Part shown: positions 23,901 to 35,365 of the stretch, one piece after another
Layout of the letters: every line of letters begins with the position of its first letter
Position numbering within the stretch: position 1 is the stretch's first letter
Assembly: GCF_947507565.1 (NCBI RefSeq)
Contig: NC_089193.1
Span: 186,001 to 250,000 of the forward strand
Source: Oscarella lobularis
Taxonomy: Eukaryota; Porifera; Homoscleromorpha; Homosclerophorida; Oscarellidae
Direction of reading: 5' to 3'
DNA: 64,000 nt
Position numbers and translations under genes: made by a program
The notes under the pieces: generated by a model
The model's database searches: none
What the model was told of the DNA's origin: nothing
What the model saw: the letters and a program-made list of their open reading frames with translations, nothing else

Positions 23901-25746
23901 GTTCAAAGGTCACGCGGCAGTGGATAGGCGAGTCTCCTGTTTGCTTGAGGGAGAATTATCCGACGAGTATGAGTCATCCGACGAGTAAGAATCATCCCAA
24001 GTTACTATAGCTATTGTCTAAGTTTGTTTTAAGGCTGTTCCGCGCCACCTGACCTGGTGAACGGTCGGGTCGAAATCCTAGGCGAATCCTTTCCTTTTAG
24101 TTTAGGGGTGAAGTATGCCTGCAATGACGGCTACCGATTGGTCGGAATATCCGATAACTATTGCTCGGACGGCGAATGGCTTGCGCCAGTACCGTTCTGT
24201 TCAGGTTTGCTTGAATTAAAAATAGGGTTGTGGCTATGCTTAAACTAAATTGTGCTCTAATAGTGTGTCCGCCTCCGCCTCGTTTGCCAAACGAAATCGT
24301 TCAAGAGTTGGGATCCCGGGCGACGTACATCTGCAGTGATTGGGAACTCTTCATGTTTGGAAATGCAACGATTACTTGCAATGCTCTAACAAGGAAGTGG
24401 TCTGAATCAAAGCGAAGTTGCGTCCCATGTAAAGTCAATAACTTTTCTTAAGCATACCTGACGCTTGTCTCTCTTTGATTATAGTGTCATGCCTTTGGGA
24501 CAATAACGTCCCTCCTTACGGAAAAGTTGAAAGAAGCCTAAACCCAACGTTCATAGAAACATTCTCGTGCATTGACGGCTTCGAAATCGTGGGCGAACCC
24601 GTTCGACATTGCATTAATGGATTGTGGAACGGTCCCTTGCCAACGTGTAAACAAATCCTTTCCAACTGCAGCGAAGGGGCGACAAAACGCGACGAGTGCA
24701 ATCGTCTGTGCACGTGCAAAAACAGCAGTTGGTCATGCTGTCGCGAGCGCATGGAATTTACGTCGATGACTGTGAAGGAAAGGCGGCGCTATATTCAAAC
24801 GGTTCTAAACGCGACAACGAATCCAAAGTTCAACAACTTCCTGAAGGCGACTAAAGAAAAATTTGAACGCGACCTCCCAGGTCTTAACCTGTTTAGCCCA
24901 TTTACATTTCTATTCAGTCAGCGTCAATTCCTCACGGAATACGAAGACTTCCTACGAAAAATCGACTGCCGCGTTACAGTACCTTATTGGGACTGGAGCG
25001 TCGTGGGTCAAGATCCTTACAGCTCGTCCGTGTGGGGCGGAGAAGATTACCAGCTTGGTGGCAACGGCGTAGAAAAATCGTCGTGCGTTCAAACTGGACC
25101 TTTTCGTGCCGATAATTATTCGTTTGGCCATGGAAGGTGCGTTGAACGGAACTTCTCCGGAACGTTTCCGGGTCCGGTCGAAATTGCTCGTCTGCTTGCG
25201 CTGCCCGCTGACAGGTTCGGGGATTTGGAGCTTGGCCTTCGCATCAATTTTGACTTATCTGTGCGCTGTCTTATTGGAGGAACAATGTGTTCTCACTCCG
25301 CTTTTTATACACCGGAGTTTGCGCTTCACGCTGCCTTCATCGACAAATTGCTGAGAGATTGGGAAAGAAACAATTCTCTGTATCAAGGAGATGAACCGTT
25401 TCAAATTGCTGTCTATCAGTTAGGAAATTCTTCTTTAATAGTGTCTGACTCTTTGACAAAGATTTGCTACAGAGAAGGAGCTAAAGTTCACAGAGTTTTG
25501 AAGTCGCTGAGCGTCGAGGAACTCGAGAGAATTCCACGTAAATCTTTCAGTGACTTGAGCTCTGAAGCATTGAGCTTGATGAAGTCTGGAGAGGAGGAGA
25601 TGAAGAAAGCAAATGAGATGAATGAATTTCTTCATTTAGGTACGACACCGATGAGAAATTGCACCGGTGCGACGAAGCGACGCTCTGACGAATCGAAGGG
25701 CTGTTTGCCTTTGAATGAGACGATGGCTCAATTGGGACTTGTTTGA
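20902..25746 (+). CDS. Secreted protein with 16 sushi (CCP) domains and a copper-ligand-less tyrosinase-like domain
   Basis: Exon 1 (20902..20962) is a signal peptide (MHLFCLVLMLTATLGG). Then one exon per sushi domain, all phase 1, starting near 21030, 21262, 21485, 21703, 21923, 22173, 22399, 22611, 22845, 23062, 23305, 23515, 23790, 24035 and 24264; the sixteenth and the tyrosinase region share the last exon, 24485..25746. After the last sushi come a short Cys-rich linker (CNRLCTCKNSSWSCC) and a tyrosinase-like core of about 330 aa with family landmarks RVTVPYWDW, SSVWGG, FPGPVEIARLL, IGGTMCS and AFIDKLL. The copper ligands are gone: the usual WHR reads SQR, the HN..VH reads FD..VR, and FLHHA reads ALHAA. 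About 1,270 aa, many N-glycosylation sites. Probably a secreted binding or matrix protein with no oxidase activity (inference). Confidence 0.85.
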
Positions 25747-25859
25747 GATAACAAATGGGGTCGCAACTGCAATGTAGCTACTAGCATGATGTTTCCATGT
25801 TTTTTGCTCACGTCCGTCTGCATTCTTTTTCTGCACTGCGCTTGATTTTTGCTGACTCT

Positions 25860-26043
25860 TTGAACGCTCATGAAAGAGATAAAACCTCTTTTAATCCGGT
25901 AACTCTTCCTTCTACTTTGGTTACTTTAAGTCTGTCTTTCAAGTGCGGGGCATGAACCGCACACAGCATGCAGGAGTTGGAATTCCGTGGGCGTTTTTGT
26001 AGTAAACAGAAAAAGCTCTTCCCTAAGAGGTTCCTAATAAAGC
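25860..26043. other. 3' flank of the sushi-tyrosinase gene
   Basis: Follows the stop codon; likely contains the 3'UTR end. Contains a short palindromic string CCCTAAGAGG at about 26020 just before an AATAAA at 26035. Confidence 0.3.
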
Positions 26044-26513
26044 TTGGGAATGCGCAAAGAAATTTTACACGCACGCGATACGTGGTTCCCGGCTACATGT
26101 TTATATATCAACTTGCTCTTCATTACTACTATAAGCTATCAAAACTACTGCACGGAAAGACATGAAAACAAAAAAACGCAATTGCAGTATGAGTCGAAGC
26201 AAGAGGTAGTAAAAAAGGAGGAGATAAAATGTCACACCTCCAACTCTCACCGTATCGGATAGCAAAACGAAGTCCTTCATCAAAGCCTTTTCGCGAGCCG
26301 AAATCTAGAGAAACAAAGCCAGTATCGGCACAAAACAACTACGTACATACCAAAAAAGCCGAACTGAAGCGCGTCTGTGTTTGCGTGACCCAGGTCGCAC
26401 CACGTGGAGGTCCAGACGCTTCGCAACCCAGCCGACCCTCACCAACGGCATGAATTAGATCAGAACCCACCATAAGTGAGCCTCCGAGGTTCGTTGCCAC
26501 CCCGGGGAGACGG

Positions 26514-26951
26514 CTATCGCCACCGCCGAAGAGGCCCGCTCATCGTGTGCTCGACGTGGAGGAGAGCCGGCGAACGCCGACGCTGTCCCGTGTAAGGCCA
26601 AAGAAACAATCGTTGGTCAGACGGAGCGTGTTTTCCCAGTGAGAAAGCCCCTAGAGGTCTTAGGGATGTGCCTCTAATCACTTTCGCACCGTTGCTCCAG
26701 GACGATGCGTCGGAATATCGCTCGCCCCTCTGGCTCCCAGTCTTCCAACGACTAACCAAGCGTACGAGCGAGTTCTCAAGCGACGGGGTTACGTAAAGAG
26801 GGAGAGCGCCGTGCACGACTTTATGTACTCCCTCGCGAACGATGACGCCAACTTTTCTCTCATTGGACGTCGCGTGTGCGTAATTAACCGCAGCGATGTC
26901 ACGAGAGAGAGCGTTGCGTTTTGCACCTCTACGCGCAACCAAATAAGGCAA
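26514..26951 (-). CDS. Conserved ORF of repeat B, minus strand (copy 2)
   Basis: Longer than copy 1 by an eight-codon in-frame segment (DQRLFLWPYTGQ region). Otherwise the same frame, with about 10% residue differences. Unknown function; coding status uncertain. Confidence 0.3.
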   Translation of the reverse strand: MPYLVARRGAKRNALSRDIAAVNYAHATSNERKVGVIVREGVHKVVHGALPLYVTPSLENSLVRLVSRWKTGSQRGERYSDASSWSNGAKVIRGTSLRPLGAFSLGKHAPSDQRLFLWPYTGQRRRSPALLHVEHTMSGPLRRWR

Positions 26952-27202
26952 TGATTGGAGCGATCACGCGCGTGCAGCGTTTCTCCCAAAAAAAAAGGAA
27001 ACAAGAGACGAGCACGTGCACGCCTGCATGGCCAAGATGTCGGAGACATGTGACGTCAGCGTTTGGCTCACGATCTCGACGCGACGAAAACGCATTGAAA
27101 GGCGACAAGAAACGAACCTACTTATTCGATCGAGTTCGCGTTTCGAAAGGAACGCGGCGAACTCGATGGAATCGTTGTAGAAAATAGAGGACTCGCGATA
27201 TA

Positions 27203-27236
27203 TGGCGCCGTCACGGATCTATTTTATTATCCGTGG
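27203..27236. repeat. Small hairpin, GGCGCC-ended inverted repeat
   Basis: GGCGCC..ACGGAT, AT-rich loop, ATCCGTGGCGCC. The hairpin interrupts repeat B copy 2 where copies 1 and 4 read straight through, so it was inserted after duplication. Confidence 0.6.
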
Positions 27237-27506
27237 CGCCGTAGATTCGTCTAATATCAGTTTAGGGCTTACATTGAAAGCTTCGGAGCTACAGTTTCTT
27301 GGAATTTGCTCGTAGAACAGGAGAGGGACGCTCTTGTTTACCTGCGTTTCGCTTCGAATGCGTGAACGAGCTGTCTGAACCGCTTTGACGCCGATTCCGT
27401 CGGTTTTCGATCACTCTTTAGTTGTGTAGGGACAATCGATCGCCTAAATCGCAGAAACTTCGGAGACTAGCGAGAAAACATTTTACGTCGAGCACGCTAA
27501 ACAAAG

Positions 27507-27847
27507 ATGGACGTCGAAACAAAACGAATTCGAGCTTTCGCGACGTTTGGCGCAGCGGACAGCGTCGAGCTTCCAACTGCAAGACAGATTTCTGACCTCC
27601 TCAACGCTGGATTGCTTTACGATGATGTTGCGTAAGGCGATTTCCTCGTAAACGTAAGAGACATCTTAGGAAAGCGTTAGCGCTACGTTTTGTCTTCTGA
27701 AAATTTTTCTCGTGTATTCAGGTCACTCGAAATGCAGTAAAAGGCAGGAGAAGTCATTCCATATACAATCGCTACATGTATTTCACCTCAGCCTTTCAGA
27801 CTCTTGGGAATCAGTCAGAAATTTAACTAAACATTGTAGGTCGGTTA
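27507..27847 (+). pseudogene. Repeat B small gene, copy 2 (broken)
   Basis: Exon 1 (27507..27631) is open, with intact start and donor (MDVETKRIRAFATFGA). Exon 2, after the acceptor TTCAG near 27720, has TAA where copy 1 has CAA, and later indels. Probably not functional as a 112-aa protein. Confidence 0.5.
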
Positions 27848-28328
27848 GAGAAATACTAAATTTATGAAATCAAATTCTCAATGACGCATCTTTTTCCGAA
27901 GGCTCAAGAGTCCTATGGGTGCATGATTTGAAAGGTCTCTATTCGTTTTTAGTGATCCAGTGAAGTGTTTCAAAACAGCCTAGGTGAAAGCAGAAGAAGC
28001 CTGTACGTGAATAGTGCTTCATTTTGGAAGACACATGCGTGTGCATTATCTTCTTTGATAGGCGGAAAGCTATTTATAGCAGCTGAGGTCATTCAATTAA
28101 TAAGATACGGTATCGATTTATTTACCCATGCGTTCACTCTCATTTCAGATTTGCCGTAGCATAAACGGGCCCGTTTTTTTGCCCAACTTGATCAGGGTCA
28201 GTGGTGAATACGTTCTTCGAGACGAGAAAGATTGTGCACATCCGGTTAAGACAATAGCCTATTAGGGAATGGGAATTGTTGCGCAGTCTCTCCTTACTCG
28301 TACTCGTTGGTGCTCGTAGAATCGTCGG

Positions 28329-28487
28329 ATGTTACGAGTTTTGCTTCTCGGCATTTGCCTCTCTCTACTCACCGTCATTTCGTCTCGCGGTCGATTTCTC
28401 GGTTCACCACCGCCACCGTCTGACGTCACTCAGTTTGTCGAAACTAGAACGATGTGTTTCGCTCAATGCCACGATCTCATCAATGAG
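28329..28487 (+). CDS. Possible first exon of a small secreted protein
   Basis: ATG at 28329 opens a strong signal peptide (MLRVLLLGICLSLLTVISSR), then a proline stretch (GSPPPPSDV) and TMCFAQCHDLINE. A GT donor follows at about 28488 and a CTACAG acceptor at 28550. The downstream exon could not be fixed: none of the three frames after 28551 joins and stays open for long. The frame 28551-28626 contains NEPSKRASS, also seen in repeat A islands. It may be a small secreted protein, or an abandoned 5' end. No family assigned. Confidence 0.35.
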
Positions 28488-29018
28488 GTTCTCTATTTAA
28501 TCTTTGTCTTGAAGAAAACGTCAGTGATGGATTTCTCTCTCCTACAGAATTGCAACGCGCTCTGATCAAATGTCCCATGGCTCGTAATGAACCCTCAAAG
28601 AGGGCCTCATCTATTTTGTCGACTATTGTCCTTTGAGAGAAGAAGTGCGACCTTTGCCTGGTCTATTAAACGGTGCTGTGAAGACTCGCAAAGGAATTAC
28701 GGCTCCGTCAATGAACGGCACGTCACTAACTTATGACGTCACGGACGAGAAAGAATCCTGCAGTGTACATCACCAATATTATTTTTCTCTGAGCGGGCAA
28801 GCTTCTTTATGCATCCAGCATCCATGTGTTATGATGTGGAAATCTCAAAGTCGAATGCCTTTCCTATACATTTTATTCGGATCAAATGAGATTCTGTGCT
28901 ACCCATTCCGTTGTGGTTCACCGGTTTCTCATACTTATGTATATTGCCGTTCAGGACCACGTGATCGGTGTTGCTGCTCATTACCTTAGTAAGGCGGTCT
29001 CGCCGTCGGTATATCGTT

Positions 29019-32000
29019 ATGGGCGATAACGAACCTCTGCTAAGCGTTCAAAATGAGTGTAGGAGTAGGACTTCGTCATTCGTGATGGTGGAAAAGCAAT
29101 CAAGTCTCAGAGAGGCCGAAATGCCTGAGAAAATGTCCTCCCTCTATCGGTTCTACGCTATCAACGTTTTGCAATGCTTTTTCCGCCTTCTTCTCTTTGC
29201 AATGCTGCTTCTCTGTCTCGTTGCCAGCAAAGTTTCGTTTGTCACTATGGCTACGACGTACAATTTTACAACGTCTGTCGACGAGAAGAGTCTCCTTCCT
29301 AAGGAGGCCGTTTCTGCCGCCGTCGAAAGCAATTTCTGGCGATTACTTCTCGTTATTATTGTGCCTTATCTATTTGGATTTTTGCGATGTTTAAAGTCGT
29401 GCTGCAAAAACTACCCGTGGCCTTCGCTTCGAGCGATTGGAAAGGTATAGTCGAGACATGAGGAACCAGGAAAAGGGAGAGGGTAACGCCCTTTTCCTTG
29501 TTTCTCTGCTTTCGATCACGTGCTGATCACTCTGTGCTCACGTTCTCTCTTAGGGATTGGTGGCTACGGTGCTCGAAAGCGCTGCTATAACGGCATTTGT
29601 CTTCTTCATTACACCGAAAATTCCGAACGGCGCTTTGATTTTGTGTTTGTGCTGTGGAGTTTTCACGTTCACAATTATTTATCATCTTTTTTTTGTTCTT
29701 GGCTTATGTGGACGAAGAGAAGGATGCGATGCACAACCGCCTTCAGGTATTGCTGATTCATCGAAATCTGTCAGTGGGCCGCCTTGTTGCTCTTGTTTCC
29801 GATTATTGCAAGTTTGTTTTAGCTGCATTCAATCGTTTTTCACTCCCTTTACTCGATGCTGGGACAACGTCGTGCGCAGTCGAAAGGCCAGGATTTTCTT
29901 TACTTTTTTGGCGTTTTTGATGGAAATCACAGCAATAACTCTATTTCTAATTGATTTGGACGTTTATGAAAAATCCTTCAGCAATTTACCGAATGTGGCT
30001 GTCATCGTAGTGATTCTTATTGTCCTTCTCGTCCTTTCGATCGTGTGGACCTCTCCCGTTCAGGAGTCCATAAACGACGAGAGTCCCAAGGAACTGCGAT
30101 TAAACAGAAGAACAAAAGCGGGAATCATAACAAATTTATTTCGCCTTGTCTTCACTGTCGTCTTCTCTCTAATCTGGGCAAAAGTCGAAGGCAGGGTCGA
30201 CTTTGACAAGCTCGGCGATGGTCTTAAGTACATGGGCCGCGATCAAGTTTACAACGTCCCCTTTCTCGTCAACATTTTTACAACGCTTGGCGCCTATTTG
30301 GTCGCTTGGCTTGCCTGCACTGTCAAAATGCACAAAGCAGGATTCTTTTGGCCGTTAGTTTTTGCGACTCCCGTGTCTGTGATCATAGTGCTAATCCCAT
30401 GCTTTGCGTCAACAAGACGTTTTTCCGTTTTACCCTACATTTATGTTCCAGCATGCAGTGACAGCGGCGACAAACACGCTCTTACGATTTTATCGGTTGT
30501 TTTGCTTTGGCTTGCTCAGCTCTTATGCTGTCTCTTTTATGTCTACCGGACGCGCCTGGCTCCTCTCATGCAGGAGTCTCACATCTTCATTCAGCCCCTG
30601 TACAACGGTCCGTTTATTGAACAGTATCTCATGCTCAATCGGCGTACTGTTGTCGACGACGAGAAGTTTTATGCTAGCGATCCGTGCTTGAAAGCGCGCA
30701 ACAAGCGAATTTTCATTTGCACTCCAATGTATCATGAAACGGTTGAAGAGATGATGTCCATATTAGGCTCTATTAAGGACATTGCGAACAATCATTCCAA
30801 AATGCTGGAAAATCCAAATTACCGAAGAGAATTTGAATTTCATATTTGTTTTGACGATGGAGCTCAGAACGATTTGGCTACGAAATTTCCTCTGCAACTC
30901 ATCACTCTGCTTGAAAAACTTTTCAACGTGAAGCTGAAGGAAAGAAGGCAGCTCTTGACACCATATGGCATTCAGTTGAGTTGGAAAATTGTTGGCGACG
31001 TACCTATTTATGTTCATCTGAAAGATCCGACGAAAGTCAAAAAGAAGAAACGGTGGAGTCAAGTCATGTACATGAAATACGTTCTCGACTATCGTCGCGA
31101 GCAGCTGGTAAATAATGCTGCGGCAGATGAAGCAGACGCAAAGCGAAAAGCGTTTGATCAAGACACATACATTCTGGCAACCGACGGCGACGTCGAGTTT
31201 ACGTACGACGCGGTTGACGTACTCATCGATCGCCTCGCACGCGATCTCCGAGTCGGTGCCGTCTGCGGTCGAACCCATACCCTAGGAAGTGGGCCTTTGG
31301 TTTGGTATCAGACATTCGATTACTTGGTTGGTCACTGGTTTCAGAAAGCTGCTGAACACGTTCTCGGCTCGGTTCTCTGCTGTCCGGGCTGCTTTACGCT
31401 TTATCGTGTTGGAGCTCTGCGTGACGTCGTAGACGACTACTCGTCGACTGCCGTCACGGGCGCGGAATTTTTGAAGAAGGACATGGGAGAAGATCGTTGG
31501 CTGTCGACTCTCCTGAACTACGCTGGCTGGAGATTAGAATATGCCGCTGCCGCTGACTGCTATACGCACTGTCCAACGACGTTTGAGGAGTTCTGGAAGC
31601 AGCGTCGTCGCTGGGTGCCGTCGACTTTGGCTAATTTGTACGAATTTTGTTCAAACGGCTGTGAAGTGATTAGCAAGAATAACTCGGTTGGAGTTCTCTT
31701 TCTTCTATATCAGTTCATCATGCTTTTTTCGACAATCATTAATCCTGGAACGGTAATTCTTATTATGGCCGCTGGCCTTCAATACGGTCTTGCTCCGCAG
31801 GCGAGCTTGTCTATATTTTATGCCTCTCTCATCCTCACGATTGCTGTCACAGTGTTTTTCGGTTTTGTTTGTGTTTATTGCTCTGAAGAGACGAAATTTG
31901 ACGTCGCCAAAGTATTGACATTTATTTATGCCCTCATCATGACTGCTGTTATTATCGGTGTCATTGTTCAAGTTGTCGTTAGTCTTGAACAGCCTCAGCT

Positions 32001-33865
32001 GCCTACTGAAGCACCGTTCAGAATAATGCCTCCAGGGGTCCCTATGTCAATTATTGGTACCGCAAAACCGAACGGATTAGTGACTCTTATACATAATGGA
32101 ACTGCCTCAAATAGTGCTAGTTCTTCTTCTTGGCTGAAAACGGTTCCTATTAGCACGTGGTACATCGGTGCTCTTTCCGGAGTTTTTACTGTTGCTGCTG
32201 TTCTTCATCCTCTTGAATTTCTTAGCATATTTTCCTTTATCTGGTATTTGGCAGCATTGCCGGCTGGTTACGTGTTTCAGACGACTTTTTCTGTGTGTAA
32301 TCTGACCAACCAGTCTTGGGGGACGCGAGAAGTGGCAGCAGGAGGTGGAACCAATTTATGGACAATTGGAAAGTTATCAAAAAAACTTCACTCGAGCGTT
32401 CTCCGATTTTTCAACTGCTGTTCCTGTTGTCGCTTGGAGAAAGAACTCAACAGTGCACCTGATAAAGAAGAGAAGTCTTCTACCGAAGTAACGCCAGAGA
32501 TTGAGCCCGATTCCGAGGACGGTCTTGATACGGAGCCTGAGGCAGTGGCAGAGTCAGAGGAGAAAAGTAAGTTTATCTATAATAGACTCTGTTTGAGTCA
32601 ATGCAGTGTGCGAATTCTTTTGTAGCTGAATGGAATTCCACATTTGATTTTTTGAAAAATGTTGTCGGACTTCCGGTAAGTTCTTTAGAAAATTTACGTT
32701 TAGTTTTATTTGTGTACTCTTTTTTAGAATGATCTTTCAAAAACCGTGGGGGAGAAATTGAAAAAATATGGATACGATAACGAGTCGTTCATCGTCCTTA
32801 TTGACCGCAAAGTCGTTGCTTTTTCTGTTTTTAAGCTACCTGATTCTAAACTTTGTTTTTAATATAGATGTTAGAGAAATTGAAATTATCTAGCGGCTGC
32901 TGTGATCTAATTGAAAATGCCCGCAAGAAAATTCCCAGCACGCTTGTGCCTAGTACAATTCCTGTGCGATAATTGTCCTCCTTGCTTTGAATTCCTTTCT
33001 GATGTAATGAGTTTTTTAGAATAGTGTAGAAGACTGGTTGAAGGGTCTCCATCTCAAGTGTTATTTGCCTGATTTCATAAAAGCTGGCTATGTTACAACG
33101 CCTGCAGAACACGGCGTCAGGGCCCTTCTTAATCTGAACAAAACCATACTCAAGAATGAACTTAAAGTCCTAAAACCAGGTTCTTATATGTACGATTTGA
33201 AGAAGCTTAATAACAGCGCCTCCCTTGCTTTAGGTCACGTCAGAAAGTTGCTAAGCGGCAAAAGCTCTATCCAGCGAACGGATGAGCAGGAAACGCAAAC
33301 GTACCGAGTTTGTCAGGATGTGAACAACAGAAATTCAAGACGTCTTAGCGAAGACGGCGAAGAAGGCGAAGAGTTGACTTTTTGGAAGCGAATCGGTGAA
33401 GAAACTCTTCATGCCGATCAATTTCCAAAGGTTTGCATTAGACAAATGTAATACTGTAATTCAACCTGAACTTTTTTTCTATAGGCGACCAACATGCAAA
33501 CTGAAGAAAGCTTGACTCAACTTCGAAACAACGTTGTCGTCGTTTACGTTGTCGTCAACTCCTTGTGGATTCTAGCGACGATCTTGCTTGAGATTCACCC
33601 CGTGCTCGACGTGGACGGGACCAACGTCTTGGGTCTTCTTTTCCTAGTCGTTTACGGGATCATTATAGGGGTGCAGTTCCTCACTTGCCTTTGGCATCGC
33701 TTCGAGACTGTGATTCACTATTTGAGCCGACGCCCGGTTCAGCCGAGAACGGTCAAAAAGAAGCCCGTTGGACCTTCACCTGACGCGGACGCATGGCAAT
33801 ATGTTGAATGGGAAGTAGAAGGAAATCAGAAAAGGGCTGTATTTTCTCGAGAACCTTCCTCATGA
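29019..33865 (+). CDS. CHS: Chitin synthase, animal type, with tandem C-terminal SAM domains
   Basis: Exons 29019..29444, 29554..32566, 32626..32675, 32728..32811, 32868..32963, 33020..33430, 33485..33865, giving about 1,486 aa; all phases agree. It is a multipass enzyme that polymerises UDP-GlcNAc into chitin across the plasma membrane. N-terminal third: several TM helices. Catalytic GT2 domain at about residues 530-850: ATDGDVEF with the DxD-like acid (about 683), CCPGCFTLYR (about 750), GEDRWLSTLL (about 787) and the QRRRW product-binding motif (about 824). Then a cluster of TM helices, an acidic cytoplasmic linker (about 1,000-1,140), two SAM-like domains (FLKNVVGLP.. and VEDWLKGLHLKCYLPDF..), and two final TM helices. 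SAM domains suggest oligomerisation or scaffold docking on the cytoplasmic face. Such SAM-bearing chitin synthases are known from early animals. The ATG chosen is the first good Met before MGDNEPLLSV. Confidence 0.92.
29468..29498. other. Hairpin in chitin synthase intron 1
   Basis: A 10-bp perfect stem, AGGAAAAGGG / CCCTTTTCCT, with an 11-nt loop, 24 nt inside the 109-nt first intron. It may bring donor and acceptor together or be chance. Confidence 0.4.
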
Positions 33866-33927
33866 TTGCCATATGGGCGCACGTGCTGTTTTTGTTGCTA
33901 TAGCTTTTTGTCTTACGTCTGTCTTTT

Positions 33928-34320
33928 AAACGAGCTGTCTGAATCGCTTTGACGCCGATTCCATCGGTTTTCGATCAATCTTTAGTTGTGTAGAGACAAT
34001 CGATCGCCTAAATCGCAGAAACTTCGTAGACTAGCGAGAACTCATTTTACGTCGAGCACGCTAAACAAAGATGGACGTCGAAACCAAACGAATTCGAGCT
34101 TTCGCGACGTTTGGCGCACCGGGCAGCGTCGAGCTTCCAACTGCAAGACAGCGTTTGGACCTCCTCAACGCTGGATTGCTTTACGATGATGTTGCGTAAG
34201 GCGATTTCCTCGTAAAAGTACGAAACGTCTTAGGAAAGCGTTAGCGCTACGTTTTGTCTTCTGAAAATATTTTCCTCGTGTACTCAGTGCACTCGAAAGG
34301 CAGCAAAAGGCAGGAGAAGT
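33928..34320. repeat. Dispersed repeat B, copy 3 (right part only)
   Basis: Begins 60 bp after the chitin synthase stop and matches the right third of copies 1, 2 and 4: the first exon 34071..34195 (MDVETKRIRAFATFGAP, donor GC|GTAAGG) and the start of exon 2. It ends abruptly at about 34320 inside exon 2. Confidence 0.75.
34071..34195 (+). pseudogene. Repeat B first exon, copy 3
   Basis: Open 125-nt exon with ATG and donor. Exon 2 is cut short by loss of homology after about 40 nt, so a full product is unlikely. Confidence 0.4.
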
Positions 34321-34329
34321 CAGAGATCG

Positions 34330-35356
34330 ACCGCTTTCTACTCCGTCATATCTCATCGCTTTGTTCCATAAAGTACTTTTTGTGGTTTTGTACAGGTAAT
34401 AGAACGCTTCAAGTCAAACCGTCTTCATCCTAAAGGCCTTTTTTCGAGTTCTTAAGGATCCTGTCACGTGTTTCTCAAGAAAGTCGTTTATTCCTTGGGT
34501 AATCTCCTTTTCGTTAATTAGCATATGAGATAATTTTATTGTTCCTAATATGCGTGCAGAGACAATCACATTGATTTGCCTTTGCCTCTAAAGCGTGTTG
34601 ACGTTCATGCAGGTATATATAATTACATGTGTATGTATCTAAACGTGCAGACAGCTGATACTCTATAATATTTGCCTATATAACGCAAGGCCCGCTCACA
34701 GTCTCTAGGGTGTGGGAGGAGCCACTAACCGCGTCAAAACATTTTTACAGTCACCTCTCCTTCTCAGTTTTTTGCGTAAAGGAACCACTGTTAAAAAAAT
34801 TTGGTTGGCTTTGGAAAGCTTTAGTTTCATGATTTACGGAGAGCTCAGTTCAACTACGATTTAATACGTTAACAATCAAAATGATATATTAAAGAATTTT
34901 TAATCACGGCCACAAATGAAAAGGAGGCTGTGATCTCATGCCCCTCCCCTTCCCCCTCCCTCGAATTCCATTGCTTTGTCCAATAGTTTTACAGTGTTTC
35001 TTTTACAATTTGTCTTTTTAGCAGAGGTATTTTTATACCGCGTAAAAATCTCTTTTTTTCGTCTTTTCGTTTAGTACCTTGACGGATAGTACGTTCAGTA
35101 TCTAGGTGCAAGGTACATGTATTTGCGTTAGGACCACTGAGGCACGTTTACGAGAGCACTAAGTTTTCGTCTAGTCATGGCACGCAGCGTCTAGCAATGC
35201 GTTTCCTTTCATTGATATTCTTTTCTTCGTAGACGCCCACTCGACGTAAACAGTGATGTCTCTGTGTAGCCTCGAGCCCACGCCGACGCTCTTGGACGCA
35301 ATTCGGTAACGGGCTAAACACATTACGCTCAGATAAAAGCGAAGGACGTTAGGTCA
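34330..35356. other. Intergenic, no gene recognised
   Basis: AT-rich to mixed sequence with no frame above 60 codons that looks like a domain. Contains a C-rich stretch at 34940-34965. Confidence 0.5.
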
Positions 35357-35365
35357 TCATTTCCT

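Larger units (their letters stand above)
26044..27955. repeat. Dispersed repeat B, copy 2
   Basis: Full-length relative to copy 1, same orientation, and directly downstream of the sushi-tyrosinase gene. It carries the minus-strand ORF (26514..26951), the CRE at 27051, a small hairpin insertion at 27203..27236, and the MDVET first exon (27507..27631). Its second exon carries a stop. Confidence 0.8.

Noticed and set aside
30763-31278. 171-codon minus-strand ORF
   Set aside because: Lies wholly opposite the catalytic core of chitin synthase; the plus frame has the motifs, so this is a shadow.
29019-33865. Chitin synthase as contamination or transfer from a fungus
   Set aside because: SAM domains, the CCPGCF/QRRRWVPST animal-type motifs and host-like short introns fit an animal gene.
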